This document shows, piece after piece, positions 47,184 to 56,119 of a stretch of 64,000 nt of DNA (its first letter is position 1; every line of letters starts with the position of its first letter). Position numbers and translations under genes: made by a program. This stretch comes from Streptomyces sp. NBC_00078 (GTDB taxonomy: Bacteria; Actinomycetota; Actinomycetes; Streptomycetales; Streptomycetaceae): assembly GCF_026343335.1 (NCBI RefSeq), contig NZ_JAPELX010000001.1:4588001-4652000 (forward strand), read 5' to 3'. The notes below the pieces were generated by a model. That model saw nothing but the letters and a program-made list of their open reading frames with translations, had not been told where the DNA came from and searched no databases.

Positions 47184-48701
47184 ATGACAGCACTCGACCT
47201 CAGCAGCCCCGTGGCCGTCGTCGGCGCCGGCACCATGGGCCAGGGCATCGCCCAGGTCGCACTGGTCGCAGGCCATCGCGTACGGCTGTACGACGCCGCT
47301 GCCGGGCGCGCCCGGGAAGCCGCCGAGGCCATCGGCGCCCGTCTCGACCGGCTCGTCGAGAAGGACCGGCTGGCGGCCGCCGACCGGGATGCGGCACGCG
47401 ACCGTCTGCTGCCCGCCCAGAGCCTCTCCGAGCTCGCCGACTGCTCCCTGGTCGTCGAGGCAGTGCTGGAGCGGCTGGACGCCAAGCAGGAGCTACTGCG
47501 CGAGCTGGAGGGCATCGTCGGCGAGGACTGTCTGCTCGCCACGAACACCTCGTCCCTGTCCGTCACCGCCATCGGCGCCGTGCTGCGCAACCCGGGCCGC
47601 TTCCTCGGCCTGCACTTCTTCAACCCCGCGCCGCTGCTGCCTCTCGTCGAGGTCGTCTCCGGGTTCGCCACCGACGTCTCGTCGGCCACGCGCGCGTACG
47701 AGATGGCACGCGCGTGGGGCAAGACACCCGTCGCCTGCGCCGACACCCCCGGGTTCATCGTCAACCGCATCGCCCGGCCCTTCTACGCCGAGGCCTTCGC
47801 GGTCTACGAGGGCCAGGGTGCCGAACCCGCCACCATCGACGCGGTACTGCGCGAGTCCGGCGGCTTCAGGATGGGCGCCTTCGAGCTGACCGACCTCATC
47901 GGGCAGGACGTCAACGAGTCGGTCACGCACTCCGTGTGGCAGTCCTTCTTCCAGGATGTGCGCTTCACGCCCTCGCTCGCCCAGCGGCGTCTGGTCGAGT
48001 CGGGCCGGCTCGGCCGCAAGAGCGGTCACGGCTGGTACGACTACGGCGACGACGCCGAGAGCGCCGAGCCGCACACCGCGGAGCCCGCACAGCCGCCCGC
48101 GTACGTCGTCGTCGAGGGCGACCTCGGCCCCGCGTCCGAGCTGCTCACACTGATCCGCGAGGCGGGCATCGCCGTACGCGAGGAGGACGAGGACCACGGC
48201 ACCCGGCTGGTGCTGCCGGGTGGCGGCCAGCTGGCGCTCGCCGACGGCCAGACCTCCGTGGAGTTCCGCGACGTCGTCTACTTCGACCTCGCCCTCGACT
48301 ACCGCAGGGCCACCCGCATCGCCCTGTCCGCCTCCCAGGACACTGCGCCGAAGACGCTCGCGGAGGCCACCGGCCTCTTCCAGGCGCTCGGCAAGGACGT
48401 CAGCGTCATCGGTGACGTACCCGGCATGATCGTCGCCCGCACGGTCGCCCGGATCGTCGACCTGGCGCACGACGCCGTCGCCAAGGGCGTGGCCACCAAG
48501 GAGGACATCGACACCGCGATGCGCCTGGGCGTGAACTACCCGCTCGGACCCTTCGAGTGGAGCCGCAAGCTGGGCCGCAACTGGGCGTACGCCCTTCTCG
48601 ACGACCTGCACCTGCGCGACCCCTCAGGGCGTTATGCGCCGTCCCTCGTGCTGTACCGCCACGCGTACGCCACCGACAAGCGGGAGGGCAGCACGTCATG
48701 A
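47184..48701 (+). CDS. paaH: 3-hydroxyacyl-CoA dehydrogenase (PaaH-type)
   Basis: 505 residues. NAD-binding VAVVGAGTMGQGIAQVALVAG, catalytic His in LHFFNPAPLLPLVEVV, PGFIVNRIARPFYAEAF, and two C-terminal helical domains (the second with DVNESVTHSVWQSFF and a repeat near the end). The length fits PaaH/PaaC-type 3-hydroxyadipyl-CoA dehydrogenases. It oxidises 3-hydroxyadipyl-CoA late in the phenylacetate route. ATGA overlap with the regulator gene that follows. Confidence 0.92.
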   Translation: MTALDLSSPVAVVGAGTMGQGIAQVALVAGHRVRLYDAAAGRAREAAEAIGARLDRLVEKDRLAAADRDAARDRLLPAQSLSELADCSLVVEAVLERLDAKQELLRELEGIVGEDCLLATNTSSLSVTAIGAVLRNPGRFLGLHFFNPAPLLPLVEVVSGFATDVSSATRAYEMARAWGKTPVACADTPGFIVNRIARPFYAEAFAVYEGQGAEPATIDAVLRESGGFRMGAFELTDLIGQDVNESVTHSVWQSFFQDVRFTPSLAQRRLVESGRLGRKSGHGWYDYGDDAESAEPHTAEPAQPPAYVVVEGDLGPASELLTLIREAGIAVREEDEDHGTRLVLPGGGQLALADGQTSVEFRDVVYFDLALDYRRATRIALSASQDTAPKTLAEATGLFQALGKDVSVIGDVPGMIVARTVARIVDLAHDAVAKGVATKEDIDTAMRLGVNYPLGPFEWSRKLGRNWAYALLDDLHLRDPSGRYAPSLVLYRHAYATDKREGSTS

Positions 48702-49288
48702 CCACCGCCAAGCGCGACACGTACACCCCCGAGACGCTGCTGTCCGTCGCCGTCCAGGTCTTCAACGAGCGCGGCTACGACGGCACCTCCATGGAGCACC
48801 TCTCCAAGGCGGCCGGCATCTCCAAGTCGTCGATCTACCACCATGTGGCCGGCAAGGAGGAGCTGCTGCGCCGGGCCGTCAGCCGGGCGCTCGACGGGCT
48901 CTTCGGGATCCTCGACGAGGAGCACGCGCGCGTGGGGCGCGCCGCCGAGCGCTTCGAGTACGTCGTCCGGCGCATGGTCGAGGTGCTGATCGGCGACCTG
49001 CCGTATGTGACGCTGCTGCTGCGTGTGCGCGGCAACACGGCCACCGAGCGGTGGGCCCTGGACCGGCGCCGGGACTTCGACCACCAGGTGGCCGAGCTGC
49101 TGAAGGCGGCGGCCGCCGACGGGGACGTGCGCGAGGACGTGGAGGTGCGGCTCGCCACGCGGCTGGTCTTCGGGATGATCAACTCGATCGTCGAGTGGTA
49201 CCGGCCGGACGGGCGGGGCACGAGCGAGCGCGAAGTCGCCGAGGCGGTCGTGCAGTTGGTCTTCGGAGGTCTCCGCAAGGAGACCTGA
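48698..49288 (+). CDS. paaR: TetR-type regulator, probable PaaR
   Basis: 196 residues. HTH at the N-terminus (AVQVFNERGYDGTSMEHLSK then AAGISKSSIYHHVAGKEELL). The ligand domain is helical (LDRRRDFDHQVAELLKAAAAD, LVFGMINSIVEWYRP). Start ATG 48698 overlaps the paaH stop; GGGAGG lies about 9 bases ahead. Its position in the paa cluster and the repeated operator make it the likely phenylacetyl-CoA-responsive repressor. The ligand is inferred from the PaaR family. Confidence 0.85.
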   Translation: MTTAKRDTYTPETLLSVAVQVFNERGYDGTSMEHLSKAAGISKSSIYHHVAGKEELLRRAVSRALDGLFGILDEEHARVGRAAERFEYVVRRMVEVLIGDLPYVTLLLRVRGNTATERWALDRRRDFDHQVAELLKAAAADGDVREDVEVRLATRLVFGMINSIVEWYRPDGRGTSEREVAEAVVQLVFGGLRKET

Positions 49289-49302
49289 GAGGTACTCGCA
49301 GC

Positions 49303-49803
49303 TCAACCCTGCGGCTCCAGGTCCTCCTCCTCGAACACCAGCAGCGTGCGCGTACTGAGCACTTCCGGCATCGCCTGCAGCCTGGTGAGCACCAGCTCGC
49401 GCAGCGCCTTGTTGTCCGAGGTGTGCACCAGCAGCAGCACGTCGAAGTCGCCGCCCACGAGAGCGATGTGGGAGGCCCCCGGCAGCTGTCTGAGCTGCTC
49501 GCGCACCGTGCGCCAGGAGTTCTGGACGATCTTCAGGGTGATGTATGCCGAGGTGCCCTGACCTGCGCGCTCGTGGTTGACGCGGGCGCCGAAGCCGCGG
49601 ATGACGCCGTCCTCGATGAGGCGGTTGATACGCGCATAGGCGTTGGCGCGCGAGACGTGCACCCGTTCCGCGACCGACCGTATCGACGCGCGGCCGTCCG
49701 CCTGGAGCATCTGCAGGATGTCCAGATCGATGGCGTCGAGAGGACGGGGCATCGGCGGCTGGCCGCCGCCCTCCGCCCCTTCGGCCATTTGTTCAGGTGC
49801 CAT
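49303..49803 (-). CDS. Lrp/AsnC-type regulator divergent from the dehydrogenase operon
   Basis: 166 residues from ATG 49803 with GGGAGG 9 bases ahead (a start 7 codons upstream is possible). HTH: LDILQMLQADGRASIRSVAE then VHVSRANAYARINRLIEDG. RAM ligand domain: ITLKIVQNSWRTVREQLRQL, GGDFDVLLLVHTSDN, and LVFEEEDLEPQ at the end. Such regulators (BkdR type) respond to branched-chain amino acids and control bkd operons. Divergent orientation toward the E1 alpha gene supports that role. Confidence 0.9.
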   Translation of the reverse strand: MAPEQMAEGAEGGGQPPMPRPLDAIDLDILQMLQADGRASIRSVAERVHVSRANAYARINRLIEDGVIRGFGARVNHERAGQGTSAYITLKIVQNSWRTVREQLRQLPGASHIALVGGDFDVLLLVHTSDNKALRELVLTRLQAMPEVLSTRTLLVFEEEDLEPQG

Positions 49804-49903
49804 GTCCCCCCGCCTCCCTACCATGGACGTACTGCGTTCATTTGAGGTTGTGGAGAACCGTTTGTCCACAGCCTGAAGGTGCCTGTAGCCAAAATGCGCC
49901 GAC

Positions 49904-49922
49904 GACCGAACAATCGGTAGGT
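49904..49922. promoter_or_regulatory. PaaR-like operator upstream of the 2-oxoacid dehydrogenase operon
   Basis: GACCGAACAATCGGTAGGT agrees at 15 of 19 bases with the two paa sites and keeps the ACCG-A-A-C...ATCGGT halves. It lies 56-74 bases before the E1 alpha ATG. A DnaA-box-like TTGTCCACA is nearby at 49862-49870. Confidence 0.6.
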
Positions 49923-49977
49923 GAGGCGCATCACACCCGTGGCGCGCCTGAAGCCGCTCCCACGAGGAGGTGCCGTC

Positions 49978-51111
49978 ATGACGGTCATGGAGCAGCGGGG
50001 CGGGTATAGGCCGTCCCCGCCGCCCGCCTGGCAGCCCCGCACGGATCCCGCGCCGCTGCTGCCCGACGCAGAGCCCTACCGCGTCCTCGGCACCGAGGCG
50101 GCGGCGAAGGCCGACCCGGCGCTGCTGCGCCGCCTGTACGCCGAGCTGGTACGCGGCCGCAGGTACAACGCGCAGGCGACCGCCCTCACCAAGCAGGGCC
50201 GCCTCGCCGTCTACCCCTCCACCACCGGCCAGGAGGCCTGCGAGGTCGCCGCCGCGCTGGCCCTTCAGGAGCGCGACTGGCTCTTCCCGAGCTACCGCGA
50301 CACGCTCGCCGCCGTCGCACGCGGCCTCGACCCCGTCCAGGCGCTCACCCTCCTGCGCGGCGACTGGCACACCGGCTACGACCCGCGCGAGCACCGCGTG
50401 GCCCCCCTGTGCACCCCCCTCGCCACCCAGCTCCCGCACGCAGTCGGCCTCGCACACGCCGCCCGCCTCAAGGGCGACGACGTGGTCGCCCTCGCCATGG
50501 TCGGCGACGGCGGCACCAGCGAGGGCGACTTCCACGAGGCGCTGAACTTCGCCGCCGTCTGGCAGGCCCCGGTCGTCTTCCTGGTCCAGAACAACGGCTT
50601 CGCGATCTCCGTCCCGCTGGCCAAGCAGACCGCGGCCCCGTCGCTGGCCCACAAGGCCGTCGGCTACGGCATGCCCGGCCGCCTGGTCGACGGCAACGAC
50701 GCGGCCGCTGTGCACGAGGTACTCAGCGACGCCGTGCGGCACGCACGCGAGGGCGGCGGGCCCACCCTGATCGAGGCGATCACGTACCGCATCGACGCCC
50801 ACACCAACGCCGACGACGCGACCCGCTACCGCGGCGACACCGAGGTCGAGACCTGGCGGGCGCACGACCCGATCGCGCTCCTGGAGCACGAACTGACCGA
50901 ACGCGGTCTGATCGACGAGGACGGCATACGGGCCGCCCGCGACGCAGCCGAGACCATGGCCGCCGACCTGCGCGAACGCATGAACCAGGACCCGGTGCTC
51001 GATCCCATGGACCTGTTCGCCCACGTCTACGCCGAGCCCACCTGCCAACTGCGTGAGCAGCAGGCCCAGTTGCAGGCCGAGCTGCACGCCGAGCAGGAAG
51101 GCGGGCACTGA
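49978..51111 (+). CDS. bkdA: Branched-chain 2-oxoacid dehydrogenase E1 alpha subunit
   Basis: 377 residues, ATG with CGAGGAGG 6 bases ahead. Thiamine diphosphate motif GDGGTSEGDFHEALN...QNN, with YPSTTGQEACEVAAAL and the phosphorylation-loop-like YRIDAHTNADDATRYRG. It decarboxylates branched-chain 2-oxoacids (or pyruvate) with the beta subunit. Streptomyces has two such operons; this one most resembles the second (bkdA2-type). Pyruvate as substrate cannot be excluded from sequence. The stop overlaps the next ATG (TGATG). Confidence 0.93.
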   Translation: MTVMEQRGGYRPSPPPAWQPRTDPAPLLPDAEPYRVLGTEAAAKADPALLRRLYAELVRGRRYNAQATALTKQGRLAVYPSTTGQEACEVAAALALQERDWLFPSYRDTLAAVARGLDPVQALTLLRGDWHTGYDPREHRVAPLCTPLATQLPHAVGLAHAARLKGDDVVALAMVGDGGTSEGDFHEALNFAAVWQAPVVFLVQNNGFAISVPLAKQTAAPSLAHKAVGYGMPGRLVDGNDAAAVHEVLSDAVRHAREGGGPTLIEAITYRIDAHTNADDATRYRGDTEVETWRAHDPIALLEHELTERGLIDEDGIRAARDAAETMAADLRERMNQDPVLDPMDLFAHVYAEPTCQLREQQAQLQAELHAEQEGGH

Positions 51112-52115
51112 TGACCACCGTCGCCCTCAAGCCGGCCACCATGGCGCAGGCCCTCACGCGCGCGCTGCGCGACGCCATGGCCGCCGATCCCACCGTGCAC
51201 GTCATGGGCGAGGACGTCGGCGCCCTGGGCGGTGTCTTCCGTGTCACCGACGGGCTGGCCAAGGAGTTCGGCGAGGATCGCTGCACGGACACGCCGCTGG
51301 CCGAGGCGGGCATCCTCGGGACGGCCGTGGGCATGGCGATGTACGGACTGCGGCCCGTCGTCGAGATGCAGTTCGACGCGTTCGCGTACCCGGCGTTCGA
51401 GCAGCTGATCTCGCACGTGGCCCGCATGCGCAACCGCACGCGCGGCGCGATGCCGCTCCCCCTCACCATTCGCGTCCCCTACGGCGGCGGCATCGGTGGC
51501 GTGGAGCACCACAGCGACTCCTCCGAGGCGTACTACATGGCGACTCCCGGGCTCCATGTGGTCATGCCCGCCACGGTCGCCGACGCCTACGGCCTGCTGC
51601 GCGCCGCCATCGCCTCCGACGACCCGGTCGTCTTCCTCGAACCCAAGCGCCTGTACTGGTCGAAGGACTCCTGGAACCCCGAGCACCCGACGGACGTTGA
51701 ACCGATAGGCCGCGCCGTGGTGCGGCGCCCGGGCCGGAGCGCCACGCTCATCACATACGGACCGTCGGTGCCTGTCTGCCTCGAAGCCGCCGAGGCCGCA
51801 CAGGCCGAGGGCTGGGACCTCGAAGTCGTCGACCTGCGCTCCCTGGTGCCGTTCGACGACGAGACGGTCGGCGCCTCGGTACGGCGGACCGGGCGCGCGG
51901 TCGTCGTGCACGAGTCGGGCGGGTTCGGCGGCCCGGGCGGGGAGATCGCGGCCCGTGTCACCGAGCGCTGCTTCCACCACCTGGAGGCGCCGGTGCTGCG
52001 CGTGGCCGGGTTCGACATCCCCTATCCGCCGCCGATGCTGGAGCGCCACCACCTGCCCGGCGTGGACCGGATCCTGGACGCCGTGGGGCGCCTGCAATGG
52101 GAGGCCGAGAGCTGA
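51111..52115 (+). CDS. bkdB: Branched-chain 2-oxoacid dehydrogenase E1 beta subunit
   Basis: 334 residues. Transketolase pyrimidine domain (VMGEDVGALGGVFRVTDGLA, DTPLAEAGILGTAVGMAMYG) and C-terminal domain (ATLITYGPSVPVCLEAAEAA, DLRSLVPFDDETV). Full length. It completes the heterotetrameric E1 with the upstream gene. One-base overlaps on both sides show a single coupled message. Confidence 0.94.
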   Translation: MTTVALKPATMAQALTRALRDAMAADPTVHVMGEDVGALGGVFRVTDGLAKEFGEDRCTDTPLAEAGILGTAVGMAMYGLRPVVEMQFDAFAYPAFEQLISHVARMRNRTRGAMPLPLTIRVPYGGGIGGVEHHSDSSEAYYMATPGLHVVMPATVADAYGLLRAAIASDDPVVFLEPKRLYWSKDSWNPEHPTDVEPIGRAVVRRPGRSATLITYGPSVPVCLEAAEAAQAEGWDLEVVDLRSLVPFDDETVGASVRRTGRAVVVHESGGFGGPGGEIAARVTERCFHHLEAPVLRVAGFDIPYPPPMLERHHLPGVDRILDAVGRLQWEAES

Positions 52116-53446
52116 TGGCACACGCTTCTGACATGCACAGCCTGGAGTTCAGACTCCCCGACCTCGGGGAGGGGCTCACCGAAGCGGAAATCGTCCGTTG
52201 GCTCGTCGAGGTCGGAGACCTCGTCACGATCGACCAGCCGGTCGTCGAGGTCGAGACGGCCAAGGCGATGGTCGAGGTGCCCTGCCCCTACGGCGGTGTG
52301 GTCACCGCCCGCTTCGGCGAGGAGGGCGCGGAACTGCCCGTCGGGGCCCCGCTGATCACGGTGGCCGTCGGCGCGTCGCCCACCGGCCGTGAGACGGAGG
52401 GCTCGGGCAACGTACTGGTGGGATACGGCACGTCGGAGGCGCCCGCGCGCCGGCGGAGGGTGCGGCCGGGGCAGGCGGAGCCCGCGGCGCGCGCGGACGC
52501 GAACGGGCATGCCGGTGCCCCCGTGGTGCCGGACGGCCCCGTTCCCGTGATCTCGCCGCTGGTGCGCAGGCTCGCCCGGCAGAACGGCCTGGACCTGAAG
52601 GAGATGACGGGCTCCGGCCCTGACGGGCTGATCCTGCGGGCGGACGTGGAGTACGCACTGCGTGCCGCCGAGGCCCAGGTGCGGACGGCGGAGCAGCCGG
52701 CCGAACCCGAAGCGCCTGGGACGCCCGCGCCGGCCCCCATCGCAGCCCACGGCACGGGAATCCGCGTCCCGCTCAAGGGCGTCCGAGGCGCCGTCGCCGA
52801 CAAGCTTTCCCGCAGCCGCCGCGAGATACCGGACGCGACCTGCTGGGTGGACGCCGACGCGACCGAACTCATGCGCGCGCGTACCGCGATGAACGCGGCA
52901 GCCGGGGTCACCCGGATCTCCCTGATCGCCCTGCTGGCAAGGATCTGTACCGCTGCTCTCGCCCGCTTCCCGGAGCTCAACTCCACGGTCGACATGGAGG
53001 CGAGGGAGGTCGTCCAGTTCGACCACGTGCACCTCGGATTCGCCGCGCAGACCGAGCGGGGTCTTGTCGTCCCGGTCGTACGGGACGCGCACGCGCGGGA
53101 CGCCGAGGCGCTGACGGCGGAGTTCGCCCGGCTGACCGGGGCGGCCCACGCGGGAAGGCTCACGCCCGGGGAACTCACCGGCGGGACCTTCACGTTGAAC
53201 AACTACGGAGTGTTCGGAGTCGACGGCTCCACGCCGATCATCAACCACCCCGAGGCCGCCATGCTCGGCGTCGGCCGCATCGTCCCCAAGCCCTGGGTGC
53301 ACGAGGGCGAGCTCGCCGTGCGGCAGGTCGTCCAGCTCTCGCTCACCTTCGACCACCGGGTGTGCGACGGCGGCACGGCGGGCGGCTTCCTGCGGTACGT
53401 GGCGGACTGCGTCGAACAGCCGGCGGTCCTACTGCGCACCCTGTGA
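52115..53446 (+). CDS. bkdC: Branched-chain 2-oxoacid dehydrogenase E2 (dihydrolipoyl acyltransferase)
   Basis: 443 residues. Lipoyl domain 8-82 with the lipoylated Lys50 in VETAKAMVEV, a Pro/Ala-Arg linker, an E1/E3-binding domain (VISPLVRRLARQNGLDLKEM then GSGPDGLILRADVE), and the acyltransferase domain ending in DHRVCDG, the catalytic His-x3-Asp-Gly motif. One lipoyl domain only. No E3 gene follows, so it must share lipoamide dehydrogenase encoded elsewhere. Confidence 0.95.
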   Translation: MAHASDMHSLEFRLPDLGEGLTEAEIVRWLVEVGDLVTIDQPVVEVETAKAMVEVPCPYGGVVTARFGEEGAELPVGAPLITVAVGASPTGRETEGSGNVLVGYGTSEAPARRRRVRPGQAEPAARADANGHAGAPVVPDGPVPVISPLVRRLARQNGLDLKEMTGSGPDGLILRADVEYALRAAEAQVRTAEQPAEPEAPGTPAPAPIAAHGTGIRVPLKGVRGAVADKLSRSRREIPDATCWVDADATELMRARTAMNAAAGVTRISLIALLARICTAALARFPELNSTVDMEAREVVQFDHVHLGFAAQTERGLVVPVVRDAHARDAEALTAEFARLTGAAHAGRLTPGELTGGTFTLNNYGVFGVDGSTPIINHPEAAMLGVGRIVPKPWVHEGELAVRQVVQLSLTFDHRVCDGGTAGGFLRYVADCVEQPAVLLRTL

Positions 53447-53499
53447 GCGGCCGCACTCTGCGAGCGTACGAACTTGTGACCGCGTGACCGTGCATCCTG

Positions 53500-53590
53500 T
53501 GACTGCGTGACTGCGTGACTGCGTGACTGCGTGACTGCGTGACTGCGTGACTGCGTGACTGCGTGACTGCGTGACTGCGTGACTGCGTGA
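53500..53590. repeat. Tandem array of TGACTGCG (8 bp, about 11 copies)
   Basis: Eleven nearly perfect, uninterrupted copies of the 8-base unit TGACTGCG, ending TGA. It begins 53 bases after the bkdC stop. Stop codons (TGA) recur in one frame. No protein is made from it. Confidence 0.95.
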
Positions 53591-53628
53591 CCCGGGACCC
53601 TGTGATCCGTGTCCCCGGGACCCCATGC

Positions 53629-53794
53629 CCCCGGGGCACCCGCACAATCCCCGGTGGCTCGGTGGCTCGGTGGCTCGGTGGCTCGGTGGCTCGGTGGCTC
53701 GGTGGCTCGGTGGCTCGGTGGCTCGGTGGCCCGGTGGCCCGAGGACGTCGTGGCCTGGGGACGCCGTGCCCCGGAGGCACCCGCACATTCCCCG
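53629..53794. repeat. Second 8-bp array (GGTGGCTC) flanked by 25-bp direct repeats
   Basis: About ten copies of GGTGGCTC fill 53653-53738, the last copies changing to GGTGGCCC. Flanking copies at 53629-53653 and 53769-53794 share CCCCGG-GGCACCCGCACA then TCCCCG, differing at an inserted base and one substitution. The mobA start follows 29 bases later. No gene in 53447-53822. Confidence 0.93.
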
Positions 53795-53822
53795 TGATCG
53801 CCACGGCACGCATACTCGGAGA

Positions 53823-54752
53823 ATGACCTCGTACGAGCCTTCCGGCGACCGTGGCGCCCCTCCGGCGTACGACGCCCTTGTGCTCGCCGGGGGCGCCGCG
53901 CGGCGGCTCGGCGGCGCCGACAAGCCCGGTGTGCGCGTGGGCGGCCGGGCGCTGCTCGACCGGGTGCTGACCGCCTGCGCCGACGCCCGCAGGACCGTGG
54001 TCGTCGGCGAGGCACGGCCCACCGCCCGGCCCGTGCTGTGGGCCCGCGAGGACCCGCCCGGCGGGGGACCCCTTGCGGCGCTCGGCGCCGGGCTGCACCA
54101 CACAACGGCCGAGCGACTCGTCGTCCTCTCCGCCGACCTGCCCTTCCTCGGGGCGGCCACGGTACGGCGGCTGCTGACCGCACTCGGCGCGAGCCACACC
54201 GACGGCGTCCTGCTCACCGACGCCGATGGCCGCGACCAGCCCCTCGTGGCCGCCTACCGCACGCAGGCGCTGCGTCGCGGACTGACCGCGCTCACCACCG
54301 AGCACGGAAAACTCACCGGACTGCCGCTGCGCCGGCTGACCGCCGCCCTCGACCTCACCCGTGTCCCGGACCCCGTCGCGTCCTTCGACTGCGACACCTG
54401 GGACGACATCGCCGCCGCCAGGGCACGTATCAGGGAGCATGGGCACGTGTTGGATGAATGGATTTCCACAGCCAAGGACGAGCTGGGGATCGACCTCGAC
54501 GTCGACACCGGCGTCCTGCTCGACCTCGCCCGCGACGCCGCGCACTCGGTGGCCAGGCCCGCGGCACCGCTGACCACCTTCCTCGTCGGCTACGCGGCTG
54601 CGCAGGCCGGAGGAGGCCCCGAAGCCGTCACCGAAGCCGCCCGCAAGGCCGCGGCCCTCGCCCTGCGCTGGGCAGACGAGGCCGATGCGGCCGACAAGGC
54701 GGACGGCGCCGGGCCCGGCGCCGGCCCCGGTACCCGCCCGGACGCCGGATGA
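53823..54752 (+). CDS. mobA: Molybdenum cofactor guanylyltransferase-like protein fused to a DUF6457-like domain
   Basis: 309 residues. Residues 14-200 are an NTP-transferase fold: ALVLAGGAARRLGGADKPGV (nucleotide loop LAGGxxxRxGxxK type), SADLPFL, DADGRDQPLVAAYR and FDCDTWDDI. MobA adds GMP to molybdopterin. The C-terminal 100 residues (LDEWISTAKDELGIDLDVDT, AAPLTTFLVGYAAAQAGG) form a helical domain found alone or fused to MobA in actinobacteria (DUF6457-type), function unknown. The stop overlaps the moeA ATG (ATGA). Confidence 0.9.
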   Translation: MTSYEPSGDRGAPPAYDALVLAGGAARRLGGADKPGVRVGGRALLDRVLTACADARRTVVVGEARPTARPVLWAREDPPGGGPLAALGAGLHHTTAERLVVLSADLPFLGAATVRRLLTALGASHTDGVLLTDADGRDQPLVAAYRTQALRRGLTALTTEHGKLTGLPLRRLTAALDLTRVPDPVASFDCDTWDDIAAARARIREHGHVLDEWISTAKDELGIDLDVDTGVLLDLARDAAHSVARPAAPLTTFLVGYAAAQAGGGPEAVTEAARKAAALALRWADEADAADKADGAGPGAGPGTRPDAG

Positions 54753-56116
54753 CCGCCCGCTCCGCCCCGACCGGCGAGGACGCCGAGGACCTCGACGTCG
54801 AGGAGGTGCTCGCCCTGGTGAACGCCCCCGACGGCCGCACCCCCGGCGACGGCGTCCCCGCGCCCGCCTCGCACGGCGCGCACCACGCCGCGCCGCACAC
54901 TTCCGACGCCCACCACCAGGCCACCCGCTGGCCCGAGGCACGGTCGATCGCGGCACGTGCGGGCCGCTCCGGCACCCGGCGTGCCCTGGTCTCGGCCCCA
55001 CTCGGCGCCTCCCTCGGCCTCACCCTCGCCGCCCCGCTCACGGCGCTGACCGACCTGCCCTCCTTCGACACCTCGGCGATGGACGGCTGGGCGGTCGCGG
55101 GCCCCGGCCCCTGGGAGGTACGGGACGAGGGCATCCTGGCCGGGCACGCCGAGCCGGAGGCCCTCACCGACGGCGAGGCCGTCCGCATCGCCACGGGTGC
55201 CCGCATCCCCCAGGACACGACCGCCGTGCTCCGCACCGAGCACGGCCGCACGGATGAAAAGGGGCGTCTGCACGCCGCCCGAGATATTCAGCACGGGCAG
55301 GACATTCGCCCCCGCGGCCAGGAGTGCCGCTGCGGCGACCAACTCCTGCCCGTAGGCGCCCTGGTGACCCCGGCCGTACTCGGCCTCGCCGCGGCCGCCG
55401 GCTACGACACCCTCACCGCCGTCCCCCGCCCCCGCGTCCATGTGTTCGTCCTGGGCGACGAGTTGCTCACCGAGGGCCGGCCGCACGACGGGCTCATCAG
55501 GGACGCCCTCGGTCCGATGCTGCCGCCCTGGCTGCGGGCGCTGGGCGCCGAGGTCACCTCCGTGCGAAGGCTCGGCGACGACGCGAAGGCCCTGCGCAAG
55601 GCCGTCACCGGCTCGGACGCCGACCTGATCGTCACCACCGGCGGCACCGCCTCCGGCCCCGTCGACCACGTCCACCCCACGCTGCGCCGCATCGGCGCCG
55701 AACTCCTCGTGGACGGCGTCAAGGTACGCCCCGGCCACCCCATGCTGCTGGCCCGCACCAAGGAGAACCAGCACCTGGTCGGCCTGCCCGGCAACCCCCT
55801 CGCCGCCGTTTCCGGCCTGCTCACCCTCGCCGAACCCCTGCTGCGCACCCTTGCCGCACGCCCCGCCCCGGAGCCGTACACCCTGCCGCTCCAGGACGCG
55901 GTACACGGGCATCCGTACGACACCCGGCTCATCCCCGTGGTGCTGCGCGGCGACAGTGCCGTGCCGCTGCACTACAACGGCCCGGCCATGCTGCGGGGCA
56001 TCGCGGCGGCCGACGCCCTCGCCGTCGTACCACCGGGCGGCGCCCGCCCCGGTCAGGAGCTCGAGCTCCTCGACCTGCCCTGGGCGTCCGCCGGAATCGG
56101 GGTGTGTTTCACGTGA
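54749..56116 (+). CDS. moeA: Molybdopterin molybdenumtransferase (MoeA)
   Basis: 455 residues. After a His/Ala/Pro-rich, variable N-terminus come MoeA blocks: LPSFDTSAMDGWAV, VRIATGARIPQDTTAVLRTE, then the MoCF-biosynthesis domain with VFVLGDELL, DLIVTTGGTASGPVDHV and VGLPGNPLAAV. It inserts molybdate into adenylated molybdopterin. mobA, moeA and the channel gene are coupled by 4-base overlaps. The last codons and TGA overlap a perfect parS site. Confidence 0.92.
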   Translation: MTARSAPTGEDAEDLDVEEVLALVNAPDGRTPGDGVPAPASHGAHHAAPHTSDAHHQATRWPEARSIAARAGRSGTRRALVSAPLGASLGLTLAAPLTALTDLPSFDTSAMDGWAVAGPGPWEVRDEGILAGHAEPEALTDGEAVRIATGARIPQDTTAVLRTEHGRTDEKGRLHAARDIQHGQDIRPRGQECRCGDQLLPVGALVTPAVLGLAAAAGYDTLTAVPRPRVHVFVLGDELLTEGRPHDGLIRDALGPMLPPWLRALGAEVTSVRRLGDDAKALRKAVTGSDADLIVTTGGTASGPVDHVHPTLRRIGAELLVDGVKVRPGHPMLLARTKENQHLVGLPGNPLAAVSGLLTLAEPLLRTLAARPAPEPYTLPLQDAVHGHPYDTRLIPVVLRGDSAVPLHYNGPAMLRGIAAADALAVVPPGGARPGQELELLDLPWASAGIGVCFT

Positions 56117-56119
56117 AAC
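56106..56119. promoter_or_regulatory. Perfect parS site at the moeA-channel junction
   Basis: GTTTCACGTGAAAC is the exact ParB-binding palindrome, 14 of 14 bases. It contains the moeA stop codon and the GTG start of the channel gene. Confidence 0.88.

Noticed and set aside
49303..51108. Very long minus-strand frame reaching across the E1 alpha gene
   Set aside because: Only the part up to 49803 encodes the Lrp regulator; the rest is antisense to the E1 alpha gene and has no start or motif of its own.
53500..53738. Tandem repeats as a CRISPR array
   Set aside because: Units are 8 bp without spacers and no cas genes are near. These are simple microsatellites.
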